A program made the translations under genes and the position numbers. A stretch of DNA of 64,000 nt from NCBI GenBank assembly GCA_020848695.1, contig JADLHT010000015.1, positions 1 to 64,000 of the forward strand. The letters run 5' to 3'. Below, piece after piece: positions 35,578 to 44,923 of this stretch (position 1 is its first letter; each line of letters begins with the position of its first letter). A model generated the notes under the pieces. The model was given only the letters and a program-made list of their open reading frames with translations, was not told where the DNA came from and did no database searches. The stretch comes from Saprospiraceae bacterium. Its GTDB lineage: Bacteria; Bacteroidota; Bacteroidia; Chitinophagales; Saprospiraceae.

Positions 35578-36312
35578 ATGTGGACTATTTTTAGAAAAGA
35601 TATAGCACATTATTTTAGTCAATTGATAGCTTACATTGTTGTTGGAGTCTTTATCTTGGTGCTAGGACTTTTGATGTGGGTTTTTCCAGATTTTAGCATT
35701 TTATATTATAATTATGCTTCACTAGATCAACTCTTCAGCATTGCACCTATATTATTTGCATTTATAATTCCTGCGTTGACAATGAGGTCATTTTCTGAAG
35801 AAATTCAATTTGGAACTTTAGAAACTTTAATCACAAAGCCATTATCCGAATATCAGATTGTTTTAGGAAAATACTTTGCAGGAGTTGTAATGGCGATGGT
35901 TTGCCTGATTCCCTCATTACTTTATTACTATTCAGTTTACGAACTTGGATCTCCTAAAGGAAACATTGATTCAGGAGCAGTCTTAGGTTCTTATTTAGGT
36001 CTTATTATGTTGTCATCAAGTTTCGTATCAATCGGTATTTTCGGATCGGCCATCAGTAAAAACCAGGTTAGCGCATTTCTAATTTCAACTTTTATATGTT
36101 TTGCTTTATACTATGGGTTCTACTATTTAAGTAAGTTGCCCTTTTTTTTCGGGAGCATGGATGATCTGATCCAAAGAATTGGAATGGACTTTCATTATAA
36201 TTCAATTTCAAAAGGATATCTTGACTCAAGAGATATAATATATTTTCTAAGTGTTAATGTATTTTTCCTATATCTCACAAATCATTGGTTAAAAAACAGA
36301 CTGTTCTCATGA
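35578..36312 (+). CDS. gldF: Gliding-motility ABC transporter permease GldF
   Basis: A 244-residue ABC-2 type permease with six membrane segments. Between segments one and two lies the characteristic PALTMRSFSEEIQFGTLETLITKPLSEYQIVLGKYFAG block of GldF/ABC-2 proteins. The start is 3 bases after gldA, and its TGA overlaps the gldG ATG, so all three are translationally linked. Confidence 0.88.
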   Translation: MWTIFRKDIAHYFSQLIAYIVVGVFILVLGLLMWVFPDFSILYYNYASLDQLFSIAPILFAFIIPALTMRSFSEEIQFGTLETLITKPLSEYQIVLGKYFAGVVMAMVCLIPSLLYYYSVYELGSPKGNIDSGAVLGSYLGLIMLSSSFVSIGIFGSAISKNQVSAFLISTFICFALYYGFYYLSKLPFFFGSMDDLIQRIGMDFHYNSISKGYLDSRDIIYFLSVNVFFLYLTNHWLKNRLFS

Positions 36313-38009
36313 TAAAAAAAATTCTTGAAAACAGTCTTGAAATATTGATGCTTACAGGAATTTTGATATTTATCAATATTCTTGCTCATTACTTTCACAC
36401 TTTCATTGACCTAACGGAAGAAAAAAGATTTACTCTGAGTGGATCGACAAAGAACATTCTTCAAAAGTTAAATACTCCTATTAGAGTTAAAGTCTTATTA
36501 GAAGGAGATTTTCCAAGCGGTTTTAAACGCTTAAAGCAATCAACGAAAGAAATGTTGGATCAAATGAGTTCAGAATCAACATTTATAGAATATCAATTTG
36601 AAAACCCTAATGAAGGAACCGTTGACGAAGTAAACAATCTAAGAAAAAGCCTAACACAAGAAGGTCTGATACCAACAAATCTCATGGTTCGCTCAGGAAC
36701 AGAAAATAAAGAGCAGATTATTTACCCTTATGCAATACTAAATGCCGGAGAAAAAAAAATTGCAATTAATTTACTTGAAGAACAAAGAATTGATCAAAAT
36801 CAGAATGAAGATTTGGGAAATTCAATAAGTTTACTCGAATACAAATTTGGCAATGGTCTTCAAAAAATTATTCAAAAGTCCAAGAAAAATATTCTGGTTA
36901 CTACAGGACATGGCGAGTTGTCAGAAGAACAAACTAAGGCGATGTTTGCCATATTGTATCCTTTCTATAACATAGGAAGAGTCAATCTTGATTCTACCCC
37001 TGTCCTTAAGAAAGATGTTGACCTTCTTATAATTCCAAAACCAAGCCAAGCTTTTTCTGAGAAAAATAAATTCTCTATCGATCAATACATTATGAATGGC
37101 GGAAAAGTTATGTTCTTCTTAGATCGATTAGCGATGAGTCTTGACAGCATGAATACCCGGAAAGAGTATATCCCTGAACCACTTGAAATTAATCTTGAAG
37201 ACCTATTGTTTAAATATGGATTCAGAATTGAGCCTGGTTTTGTCCTGGATCTTGAATGTTCGAAAATTCCACAGGTAGTTGGTTCACAAGGAAACAAACC
37301 TCAAATTGAACTATTTCCTTGGTATTATCATCCATTACTCGCATCCTATACCAATCATCCTGTTTCCAAGAATATTGATCGGGTTACTTCTGAGTTTCCT
37401 TCTTTTATTGATACTATCAAAACAAAAACATTTTCAAAAAAATCAATACTACTTGCATCATCCAGCTATAGCAGGTATCAGCTTGCCCCGATGAAGATAG
37501 ATTTCGAAATCTTACGCTACAAACCTATCCCTGAAAAATTCAACAAACCACATTTACCCATAGCAGTTTTATCCGAAGGTGAGTTTCCTTCTTTGTATGA
37601 AAATCGCCTGGATGAAAATATGATTAGCACCTTAAAAAATATTCAATTGGATTTTAAGGCCAAAAGTTCCCCTACCAGTATTCTTGTAGTTGCGGACGGA
37701 GATATCGTAAAAAATATTTTTGATAAAGAAAGTGGTAAATTTGCTCCACTAGGATACAGTAAATTTGAAAAAAGAACATTTAATGGAAATAAAGATTTCT
37801 TATTAAATAGCGTTGAATACATGATAAGCCCTGATAATGTCTTGGATGCCCGATCAAAAGATATTAAACTTCGAATGCTTGATCATGTTAAAGCAGAATC
37901 TGAAAAGCTTAAGTGGCAATTGTTAAATATTGGACTTCCGATTTTGGCAATTATTGCTTTTGGAATCATTAACCATTTTGTCAGAAAGAAAAAATACATC
38001 AGAACATAA
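36309..38009 (+). CDS. gldG: Gliding-motility ABC transporter substrate-binding-like protein GldG
   Basis: 567 residues: an N-terminal membrane helix (~10-28), a large periplasmic region with FTLSGSTKNILQKLNTPIRVKVLLEGDFP and a GATase-like/IFT52-type domain (SKKNILVTTGHGELSEEQ, NGGKVMFFLDRLAMSLDSM), and a C-terminal membrane helix (~540-558). This matches GldG. I start it at 36309, where ATGA overlaps the gldF stop; an ATG eight codons earlier lies inside gldF. Confidence 0.87.
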   Translation: MIKKILENSLEILMLTGILIFINILAHYFHTFIDLTEEKRFTLSGSTKNILQKLNTPIRVKVLLEGDFPSGFKRLKQSTKEMLDQMSSESTFIEYQFENPNEGTVDEVNNLRKSLTQEGLIPTNLMVRSGTENKEQIIYPYAILNAGEKKIAINLLEEQRIDQNQNEDLGNSISLLEYKFGNGLQKIIQKSKKNILVTTGHGELSEEQTKAMFAILYPFYNIGRVNLDSTPVLKKDVDLLIIPKPSQAFSEKNKFSIDQYIMNGGKVMFFLDRLAMSLDSMNTRKEYIPEPLEINLEDLLFKYGFRIEPGFVLDLECSKIPQVVGSQGNKPQIELFPWYYHPLLASYTNHPVSKNIDRVTSEFPSFIDTIKTKTFSKKSILLASSSYSRYQLAPMKIDFEILRYKPIPEKFNKPHLPIAVLSEGEFPSLYENRLDENMISTLKNIQLDFKAKSSPTSILVVADGDIVKNIFDKESGKFAPLGYSKFEKRTFNGNKDFLLNSVEYMISPDNVLDARSKDIKLRMLDHVKAESEKLKWQLLNIGLPILAIIAFGIINHFVRKKKYIRT

Positions 38010-38013
38010 CAAG

Positions 38014-39030
38014 ATGCTAAAGAATAAAAATGGAATATTAATTGTAGCTTTTATCTTATTGGGGAGCTTGAGTTTCTATCTCCTAAAATACAAAGATCAA
38101 AAAACCAACAAATCTAGCTGGGAGAGGGATTTTGCTGTTAAGAACGTAGAAGATATAACAAAAATATTCTTAGGCAAGAAAGACAACGAAAACATAACTC
38201 TGACGAAAAATGGCTTGCATTGGATGGTTAATGATAAGTATAAGGTGTTTCCGAATACTATGATGCATCTGTTAGAAATAATAAAATCCATTCGTGTTAA
38301 TTCTATTCCACACAGAAATGCTTATTCATTTATTATGAATGAGTTTGCAACAAAAGGCATTAAAGTGGAAATTTATTCGGATAAGGAAAAGTTAAAAACT
38401 TACTATGTCGGAGGCGTTACGGAAGATGAAACCGGTTTGTATTGTCTGATGGACGGATCTGATCAACCTTATATAATGACAGATGGAAAAGCCCCTTCGA
38501 ATCTGAGAGTGCGTTATGATATCAAGGAAAAAGACTGGAGAGACCGCAGCTTATTTAACCTAAATCCTGATCGAGTTACAGAATTGGTCTTAGACTATCC
38601 CAGAGAGCCAAACCGAGGCTTTAAAATAGTAAATAAAAATGGAAAGTTGGATCTAGAAGATATGACAGGCCATAGTATTGATCTAAAAGACTTAAAATTC
38701 CTTCAGAATTATATTTCGCAATTACCGCTTTTCATGGCCGAAGCAATCACGAATGATCTTCATGCTAAAGATTCTATTTCCAAACTAATTCCATATCTTA
38801 GTTATAAAATTAATACATCAGATAGCCCTGCTCCTATTGAATTAAAACTTTATCCTGTTAACGAAAATACTGATACACCAATTGATCTAAGTGATGAGTT
38901 TTTAAAATTAAACAATTTTTTTAGATTCTATATCCTTCGATCTGACGGTGACGTTTTACTTATTCAGAAACATCAGATTAATAATATATTTATTGACCTG
39001 CCAACAATTAAAAGTCTTTACCTTCATTAA
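38014..39030 (+). CDS. DUF4340 protein associated with GldG
   Basis: 339 residues with an N-terminal membrane anchor (~6-24) followed by beta-rich repeats. These include DITKIFLGKKDNENITLTKNGLHWMVN, NSIPHRNAYSFIMNEFATKGIKVEIY and a YYVGGVTEDETGLYCLMDG block, typical of DUF4340. DUF4340 genes commonly sit downstream of gldG-like genes in ABC-2/GldG clusters, as here (4-base gap). It is predicted to be periplasmic, probably part of the same complex. An earlier in-frame start at 37930 would run inside gldG and is rejected. Confidence 0.82.
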   Translation: MLKNKNGILIVAFILLGSLSFYLLKYKDQKTNKSSWERDFAVKNVEDITKIFLGKKDNENITLTKNGLHWMVNDKYKVFPNTMMHLLEIIKSIRVNSIPHRNAYSFIMNEFATKGIKVEIYSDKEKLKTYYVGGVTEDETGLYCLMDGSDQPYIMTDGKAPSNLRVRYDIKEKDWRDRSLFNLNPDRVTELVLDYPREPNRGFKIVNKNGKLDLEDMTGHSIDLKDLKFLQNYISQLPLFMAEAITNDLHAKDSISKLIPYLSYKINTSDSPAPIELKLYPVNENTDTPIDLSDEFLKLNNFFRFYILRSDGDVLLIQKHQINNIFIDLPTIKSLYLH

Positions 39031-39039
39031 TTATTTTTT

Positions 39040-40290
39040 TTGAAACGCCTTACTTTAATATTCATTTTATTCTTAGGCAAGGAACTTGTTGGATTATCCA
39101 AACCAGTTCCTAGATATGAGGATTGGGGCTTTTATGCTCACCGAATGCTGAATAAATTAGCAATATTTACTCTGCCGGAAAAAATGATAGAATTCTATAA
39201 AAAAAACTGGAATTACCTGTACGAACACGCAGTTGATCCGGATAAAAGAAGATACGCAATTAAAGGTGAAGCTATTAGGCATTATATTGATGCAGATCAC
39301 TGGGGTAACAACGCATTAGAATACTTACCTGTTAAATACGAAGAAGCAATTACAAAAACCTCAGCATTCTATTACATCAATGAGCTTGATACCTTATTAA
39401 TATTTGATACTCTGAATGATCTTTTTGAAAAAAATACAGAACTGACCTATTCAGAGAGCTTTAGATCCAAATTTACAACTTATACCTCCGGAATATTGAT
39501 AAAGGACATTGCCAATTGGATTCATGACAATGCACTCTTTGAACAGGATGATCAAAATTGGATTATTCAAGGAAGAAAGATTCTATTTTTTAATAAGGAT
39601 TTAAAATCAAGTAACGCTTCTATTCTTATTGATGATCGTTTTAGCAAACATGGAATACTACCTTATTCATTGCCACAATTTTATTATCGATTGGTTGAAG
39701 CTTTCAAAGAAAGAAACGAAGTTAAAATACTGAAACTATCTTCAGACCTAGGGCATTATATTGGAGATGCACATGTTCCTCTTCACACAACCATGAATTA
39801 CAATGGACAACTGACCAATCAAGATGGCATTCATGCATTTTGGGAAAGCCGACTTCCGGAATTGTTTGCTGAAACAAAATATAATTTCGTAGTTGGCTCT
39901 GCAGAGTACATACCGGATATTCAAAGTTTTACCAGAAAAATAATAAAAAAATCGCACTCTCTGGTTGATTCTGTACTTCTAATTGAAAAGAGGCTTAGCA
40001 AGCAGTTTCCTGAATCAGAACAATATTGTTTCGAAACAAGACTTGGTCAAATAGTTAAACTTCCATGTAAGGCTTATGCTGAGTTGTATGACACAAAACT
40101 AGACAATCAGGTTGAAGAACAATTTCGCAGCTGTATTCTTGCCATAGGATCAGTCTGGATGTCAGCATGGAATGATGCTGGACAACCCATGCTTAATGAA
40201 TTACCTAAAAGTAGTCAGTACAAAGAATTTGAAGCCAAAGATAGTTTCAAGCTCAAAAACACATCCATTGAAATAAGATCACATGAATAA
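39040..40290 (+). CDS. Zinc-dependent phospholipase C / S1-P1 nuclease-like secreted protein
   Basis: An N-terminal signal peptide (KRLTLIFILFLGKELVGLS) is read from a TTG at 39040. The mature protein starts with DWGFYAHRMLNKLAIFTLP, then IRHYIDADHWG, LGHYIGDAHVPLHTTMNYNGQ and HAFWESRLPELF. This series of His/Asp/Trp motifs forms the tri-zinc site of the phospholipase C/S1-P1 superfamily. Substrate (lipid or nucleic acid) is unknown. It ends a plus-strand run that started with gldA, only 9 bases after the DUF4340 gene. Confidence 0.83.
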   Translation: MKRLTLIFILFLGKELVGLSKPVPRYEDWGFYAHRMLNKLAIFTLPEKMIEFYKKNWNYLYEHAVDPDKRRYAIKGEAIRHYIDADHWGNNALEYLPVKYEEAITKTSAFYYINELDTLLIFDTLNDLFEKNTELTYSESFRSKFTTYTSGILIKDIANWIHDNALFEQDDQNWIIQGRKILFFNKDLKSSNASILIDDRFSKHGILPYSLPQFYYRLVEAFKERNEVKILKLSSDLGHYIGDAHVPLHTTMNYNGQLTNQDGIHAFWESRLPELFAETKYNFVVGSAEYIPDIQSFTRKIIKKSHSLVDSVLLIEKRLSKQFPESEQYCFETRLGQIVKLPCKAYAELYDTKLDNQVEEQFRSCILAIGSVWMSAWNDAGQPMLNELPKSSQYKEFEAKDSFKLKNTSIEIRSHE

Positions 40291-40371
40291 CAAATACAAA
40301 AAATAATGATAGAATAATTAAAGCAGTTAATATAGCTCAACCCAATTGTAAAATTTTCTTCAGAACCCATT

Positions 40372-42306
40372 TCATTGAGTTAGTCTGTCTTCAATCATCC
40401 GATTATGAAATTGCTGAATATAAGCTTTTAACTTGTCCTCTAGCTCTTTTTTAATATTTTGACTTCTATCACTATCTTTTAAATCTCTCTTCATAAGGGC
40501 ATCTTCCTTTAAGTTATAAAATCCGGTTAATTTAAAGCCATTAAATTGGATAAGATATTCATTTTCCATCCAATAAAATTCGTCTAAATATCCAGCGGCA
40601 AAATTAAGGTGATTGGGCTCAAATATATTTTTACCAAAGCTTACAAATCTACCTTTGTAGTTTAAGTAAGAAAGCACACTTGGTGCAATGTCTGTGTGCT
40701 GAACAATAGAGCTATCAACTTTTATAAGTGTGGAATCACTTTTACAGTAAAAGATAAGTGGTATCGACATTCTTCCCCAAACCGTATTATATTCCGGTGT
40801 CAAACTAACAGTTGAATGATCGGCTGCAATTACAAAGATTGTGTTATCAAACCATTCCATTCTTGAAGCTGTCTCAAAAAATTTTCTCAATGCAAGATCA
40901 GTATATGAAAGGCATTTATGCAATGGATGCTCACCTTCCGGAATCAGTCCTTTGTACTTCTCAGGCAATTTAAATGGATGATGTGAAGAGACAGAAAACA
41001 AAGTCGCAAAAAAAGGTTTCTGAATGGTATCCAGTGTTTTGGCAGTAAATTGGAAAAACGGCTCATCCCAAATACCCCATAATCCATCGAAATCGTCATC
41101 CTGATTATACTCCGTCATTCCATAATATCGATCAATACCGGCTAATTTTGTAAATGAATTAAATCCCATTGAACCGTTAGGAGCTCCATGAAAGAATGAT
41201 GTAGTATATCCGCTATCTCTTAATATTCCAGGAAGAGAGTTTAATTTGTTAGAAACATACGGCGTCAGAATAAATGGAACTTCAGCTTTGGGCAACCCAG
41301 CAAGTACAGCAGGCATTGCATCTACAGACTTTCTGCCGTTTGCATAGGAATTTAAACACACTCTGCTGACCTTACATAATGAATCGAGGAAGGGTGTATA
41401 TCCTTTCTTTCCATTATAAAATCCAATTGCTTCCTTACCAAAACTTTCTAACAAAATAATCATTACATTCATTCTATTGAATGGTTCCTCAGAATGCAAT
41501 TGATGAACTGGTGTATACACATTCTCTACTTCAGATTCCGAGAAATAACTATCCTTTCGAAAAAATTTCAATCCCATTGTCCTAACAAAACAAAATGCGG
41601 AATTCAGAACCAATGGTATCTCGTGAGAATGATTCACATATCGGCCTGCATCGGTATTGGTTAAAGGTCGTGAAGAATGCTTAAAATCTCCTCGAATACC
41701 ATAAATCAAGGCAGTTATAGTCAATAAATAAACTGCAATTGAACCTATGTAATAATTCTTAGGTATAAATGAACTAGGAATTTTAACTTTAACAAGATCG
41801 TATAAACGAATCAATATGAAAAGCAATCCAAGAAAAATTAAAATAAGAAACCAATAATCGGAAAGAAATTGAAAGAGAAACGCAGTTTTACCTTGCTCAC
41901 CTGAAAATTCTCTTATAACATCTGCAGAAATTCGCCTTAATGTAAACTGAAAGGATACAAAATCAATACAGTTTAAAAGTATCGCAAATGAATTAAACAA
42001 AATAAACAACCACCTTATAAAATTTTGATAGGTTGCATTGTATCTCAGCTGAACTGGAAACAAACTAACTAGAATAACAAGTGCGTTAGCGTATAACGCA
42101 GCAACTAGATCAAATCGAATCCCTCCATTGAATATATTTATCCAGGCCGATCCATTAAGATTTGGAAAAAGACTTTGATTTAAAAAATAAAAGAGAAGTC
42201 GACACAAGCTAAAGATAAAGATGACTATTAACAGCCTATACAGCACAACCAAGTGAATATTCAGAAAGAACGGCTTTTTACTATTTTCATGAATAATATA
42301 ACTCAT
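40372..42306 (-). CDS. LTA synthase-family (sulfatase-fold) membrane enzyme
   Basis: Five N-terminal membrane segments (~15-205) precede an alkaline-phosphatase/sulfatase-fold domain. Metal- and nucleophile-site motifs: NVMIILLESFGKEAIGF near 280, GRKSVDAMPAVLAGLPK near 320 (the likely Ser or Thr nucleophile region), LWGIWDEPFF, SSHHPFKLP and ADHSTVS. In Gram-negatives such proteins usually transfer phosphoglycerol or phosphoethanolamine head groups to glycans or lipids; lipoteichoic acid itself is not expected. It is divergent from a GT39 gene, which may share the pathway. Confidence 0.86.
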   Translation of the reverse strand: MSYIIHENSKKPFFLNIHLVVLYRLLIVIFIFSLCRLLFYFLNQSLFPNLNGSAWINIFNGGIRFDLVAALYANALVILVSLFPVQLRYNATYQNFIRWLFILFNSFAILLNCIDFVSFQFTLRRISADVIREFSGEQGKTAFLFQFLSDYWFLILIFLGLLFILIRLYDLVKVKIPSSFIPKNYYIGSIAVYLLTITALIYGIRGDFKHSSRPLTNTDAGRYVNHSHEIPLVLNSAFCFVRTMGLKFFRKDSYFSESEVENVYTPVHQLHSEEPFNRMNVMIILLESFGKEAIGFYNGKKGYTPFLDSLCKVSRVCLNSYANGRKSVDAMPAVLAGLPKAEVPFILTPYVSNKLNSLPGILRDSGYTTSFFHGAPNGSMGFNSFTKLAGIDRYYGMTEYNQDDDFDGLWGIWDEPFFQFTAKTLDTIQKPFFATLFSVSSHHPFKLPEKYKGLIPEGEHPLHKCLSYTDLALRKFFETASRMEWFDNTIFVIAADHSTVSLTPEYNTVWGRMSIPLIFYCKSDSTLIKVDSSIVQHTDIAPSVLSYLNYKGRFVSFGKNIFEPNHLNFAAGYLDEFYWMENEYLIQFNGFKLTGFYNLKEDALMKRDLKDSDRSQNIKKELEDKLKAYIQQFHNRMIEDRLTQ

Positions 42307-42321
42307 TTTAAATTTAAATTA

Positions 42322-42351
42322 CAAATGTATTGCCAGTTCAGCAAAAACAAC
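42322..42351 (-). promoter_or_regulatory. Probable promoter of the LTA synthase-like gene (GTTG-N18-TACATTTG)
   Basis: Minus strand TACATTTG (42329-42322) is an exact -7 match, 15 bases before the ATG, with GTTG (42351-42348) 18 bases upstream. It lies back to back with a second TACATTTG for the divergent gene. Confidence 0.5.
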
Positions 42352-42368
42352 TATTTTATTTAAATTCT

Positions 42369-42376
42369 TACATTTG
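42369..42376 (+). promoter_or_regulatory. -7 box TACATTTG at the start of the GT39 gene
   Basis: An exact TAnnTTTG overlaps the TTG start codon at 42374. If it is the real promoter, translation must begin further in, for example at GTG 42383, on a leaderless transcript. The upstream element is not conserved. Confidence 0.4.
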
Positions 42377-43858
42377 CAAGTCGTGCTATCTAGAGATTAT
42401 AAAAGTTATATACCAAAATGGATTATCTATTCATTTATCAGCATTGCTTTATTGCGATTTATTATTACTTTTTGTTTTGGATTAATGCCACAAGATGCTT
42501 ATTACTTTTCTTATAGCCAACATCTTGATCTATCATATTATGATCATCCTCCTATGATTGCATATCTTCTTGGGGCATTCACGAGTGTATTTGGAAAATC
42601 TGTACTGATTATAAAATTGACAAATTTTATTACAACAACATTTTCTTTAATATTCTTTTATCAATTATGTAGAAAATTCTATCCGAATAATGAAGCTCAA
42701 ATTATTATGCTTCTCCTGGGCAGTACGTTATTAATTAGTATTCTTTCATTAATTTCCACCCCAGACGTTCCCTTATTTCTTTTCTGGTGTTTAAGTATCC
42801 TGAACTTGTATAAAGCCTTGTTTGAATCACAAAAATCTGCCTGGGTTTATGCAGGAATTTGCATGGGATTAGCATTGGATAGCAAGTACACTGCTATTGC
42901 CTTGCCTGTTGGAATGTTACTTTACCTTTTTCTGGCTACAAAACACAGGAAATACCTTTTAAGCGTATGGCCCTGGTTGAGCATTTGTATTAGTTTGATT
43001 ATCTTCTCTCCGGTCATTTTCTGGAATTACACTCACCATTTTGAATCGTTTCGATTTCAATCTACCAACAGAATAAGTTCAATGGGTGGAACACATTTTG
43101 AATTTAAATATCTGCTTGGCCTCATCGGACATCAATCTGCTATTGTCTTTCCTACCATTTTCGGAGGATTAATATATTACTTATCTCATATTTTTAGAAA
43201 GTATAGATTCAATTTGAAATCCTATTCTGAACAAAATTTATTTTTACTTTGCTTCTTACTTCCGCTTTTTCTGGGATTTACCTTTATTTCTTTGTTTTAT
43301 TGGGTAAAAATTAATTGGATCATGCCCGCTTACATAACAGGATTTATTTGGTTGTTTCAATTTCTCAATTCTTCTTGGATCAAAGTGCATTTCATTTTTG
43401 CAATAATTATTCATTTAGCTTTTGCAGTTGAGATTCTTTTCTATCCGGTCCCCATAAAATCTGATGACACCTGGTACGGATGGGAAAAACTTGCATTGGG
43501 GATTGATAGCCTTAAAACTTCTCATCGAGATGCTTTTATTTTCTCTGCGGATGATTATAAAACAACAGCAATTTTAAATTTCTATTTAGAGGAAAAAGTT
43601 TACAGTGGAAATATTATAGGTAAGAATGCATTACAATTTGGGATTTGGGATAAAGATATTAGTCATCTACAATCAAAAGATGCTCTATTTATTGATTCCG
43701 ATCCATTACTTAAAGGTTCAGAAAAGATTGCACAGCCGATTGAGCTTTCGGGATATTTTGATTCTATTCAAGTATTGCAACCCATTAAAATTTACCACAA
43801 AGACCAATTGGTGAGACAGTTCCAAGTATATCTATGCAAGAACTATAAGAATAAATAA
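42374..43858 (+). CDS. ArnT/PMT-type glycosyltransferase (GT39/GT83)
   Basis: A polytopic GT-C enzyme of 494 residues. The first loop has QDAYYFSYSQHLDLSYYDHPPMIAYLLGAF, where the acidic and YDHPP residues are typical of ArnT-like proteins. About eleven hydrophobic segments and a short soluble C-terminus follow. It should transfer a sugar from a polyprenyl-phosphate donor on the periplasmic side; the acceptor is unknown. The start is uncertain: TTG 42374 or GTG 42383, since the first ATG (codon 38) would remove membrane helix 1. Confidence 0.82.
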   Translation: MQVVLSRDYKSYIPKWIIYSFISIALLRFIITFCFGLMPQDAYYFSYSQHLDLSYYDHPPMIAYLLGAFTSVFGKSVLIIKLTNFITTTFSLIFFYQLCRKFYPNNEAQIIMLLLGSTLLISILSLISTPDVPLFLFWCLSILNLYKALFESQKSAWVYAGICMGLALDSKYTAIALPVGMLLYLFLATKHRKYLLSVWPWLSICISLIIFSPVIFWNYTHHFESFRFQSTNRISSMGGTHFEFKYLLGLIGHQSAIVFPTIFGGLIYYLSHIFRKYRFNLKSYSEQNLFLLCFLLPLFLGFTFISLFYWVKINWIMPAYITGFIWLFQFLNSSWIKVHFIFAIIIHLAFAVEILFYPVPIKSDDTWYGWEKLALGIDSLKTSHRDAFIFSADDYKTTAILNFYLEEKVYSGNIIGKNALQFGIWDKDISHLQSKDALFIDSDPLLKGSEKIAQPIELSGYFDSIQVLQPIKIYHKDQLVRQFQVYLCKNYKNK

Positions 43859-43890
43859 AAAAAATAGCGCTTTAACATCCAATTCAAATC

Positions 43891-44874
43891 CTATTTTACA
43901 TAAAGAACTGATTTAACTGCTTTAATTACTTTATCTGGATTTGGTAAAAATTCCTGAACAAAAGTAGGTGCATAGCCCAATGAGGTATCAGCTGTATTTA
44001 TTCGAGTAACTGGTGCATCGAGATAATCAAATGCGTATTTCTGAACCTGATAACTGACTTCTGAACTGATGCTGGCAAATGGCCATGATTCATCAACTAC
44101 AATCAGTCTGTTTGTTTTTTTTACGGATTGAACAATGGTATCTATATCTAAGGGTCTGATCGTACGCAAATCAATTAATTCTGCAGAGATTCCTTCTTTA
44201 GCAAGTTCCAACACGGCAGCCTTACACACCTCCATCATTTTATTGTACGATACTATGGTAACATCTGTTCCTTCAGTTCTAACAGCAGCTTTTCCAATTG
44301 GAACATAATATTCATGTTCCGGTACTTCGCCTTCAAGACCATAAAGCATTTCCGATTCCATCATACAAACCGGATCGTCGTCGATAATTGCAGATTTTAT
44401 CAGCCCTTTAGCATCATATGGATCAACACAGGATACGACTTTAAGTCCTGGACAATTAGCTAGCCATGATTCAAAACTTTGAGAATGTTGTTGAGCCAGT
44501 TGCCCTGCGGACCCTGAAGGTCCACGAAATACGATGGGACATTTAAATTCCCCTGCCGATTGTGTCAGAGTTTTGGCAGCATTGTTAACAATTTGATCAA
44601 ATGCAAGAACTGCAAAATTCCAGGTCATAAATTCGATGATTGGTCGAAGGCCATTCATTGCTGCCCCTACCCCAATACCTGCAAATCCTAATTCCGCAAT
44701 CGGTGTATCTACAACACGATTCGGCCCAAATTCAGCTAACATTCCTTTGCTAACCTTATAGGCTCCGTTGTACAATGCAACTTCTTCGCCCATTAGAAAA
44801 ACATTCGGATCTCGCCTCATTTCTTCACACATACCTTCCCTAATAGCCTCTCTAAGTGCTATGATTCTACCCAT
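43891..44874 (-). CDS. pdhB: Pyruvate dehydrogenase E1 component, beta subunit
   Basis: 327 residues. ALREAIREGMCEEMRRDPNVFLMGEEV at the start, RVVDTPIAELGFAGIGVGAAM and GSAGQLAQQHSQSFESWLANCPGLKVV identify the E1-beta subunit of PDH-type 2-oxo acid dehydrogenases. The Glu in GEEV activates ThDP at the interface with E1-alpha. The cognate alpha gene (56173-57213) is about 11 kb away on the opposite strand, which is a split arrangement. It follows the sugar transferase gene by 49 bases. Confidence 0.94.
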   Translation of the reverse strand: MGRIIALREAIREGMCEEMRRDPNVFLMGEEVALYNGAYKVSKGMLAEFGPNRVVDTPIAELGFAGIGVGAAMNGLRPIIEFMTWNFAVLAFDQIVNNAAKTLTQSAGEFKCPIVFRGPSGSAGQLAQQHSQSFESWLANCPGLKVVSCVDPYDAKGLIKSAIIDDDPVCMMESEMLYGLEGEVPEHEYYVPIGKAAVRTEGTDVTIVSYNKMMEVCKAAVLELAKEGISAELIDLRTIRPLDIDTIVQSVKKTNRLIVVDESWPFASISSEVSYQVQKYAFDYLDAPVTRINTADTSLGYAPTFVQEFLPNPDKVIKAVKSVLYVK

Positions 44875-44923
44875 GTTTATTATTGAAGCACAAAAATAAA
44901 CTGTTATTCAATAATTTAATCAG

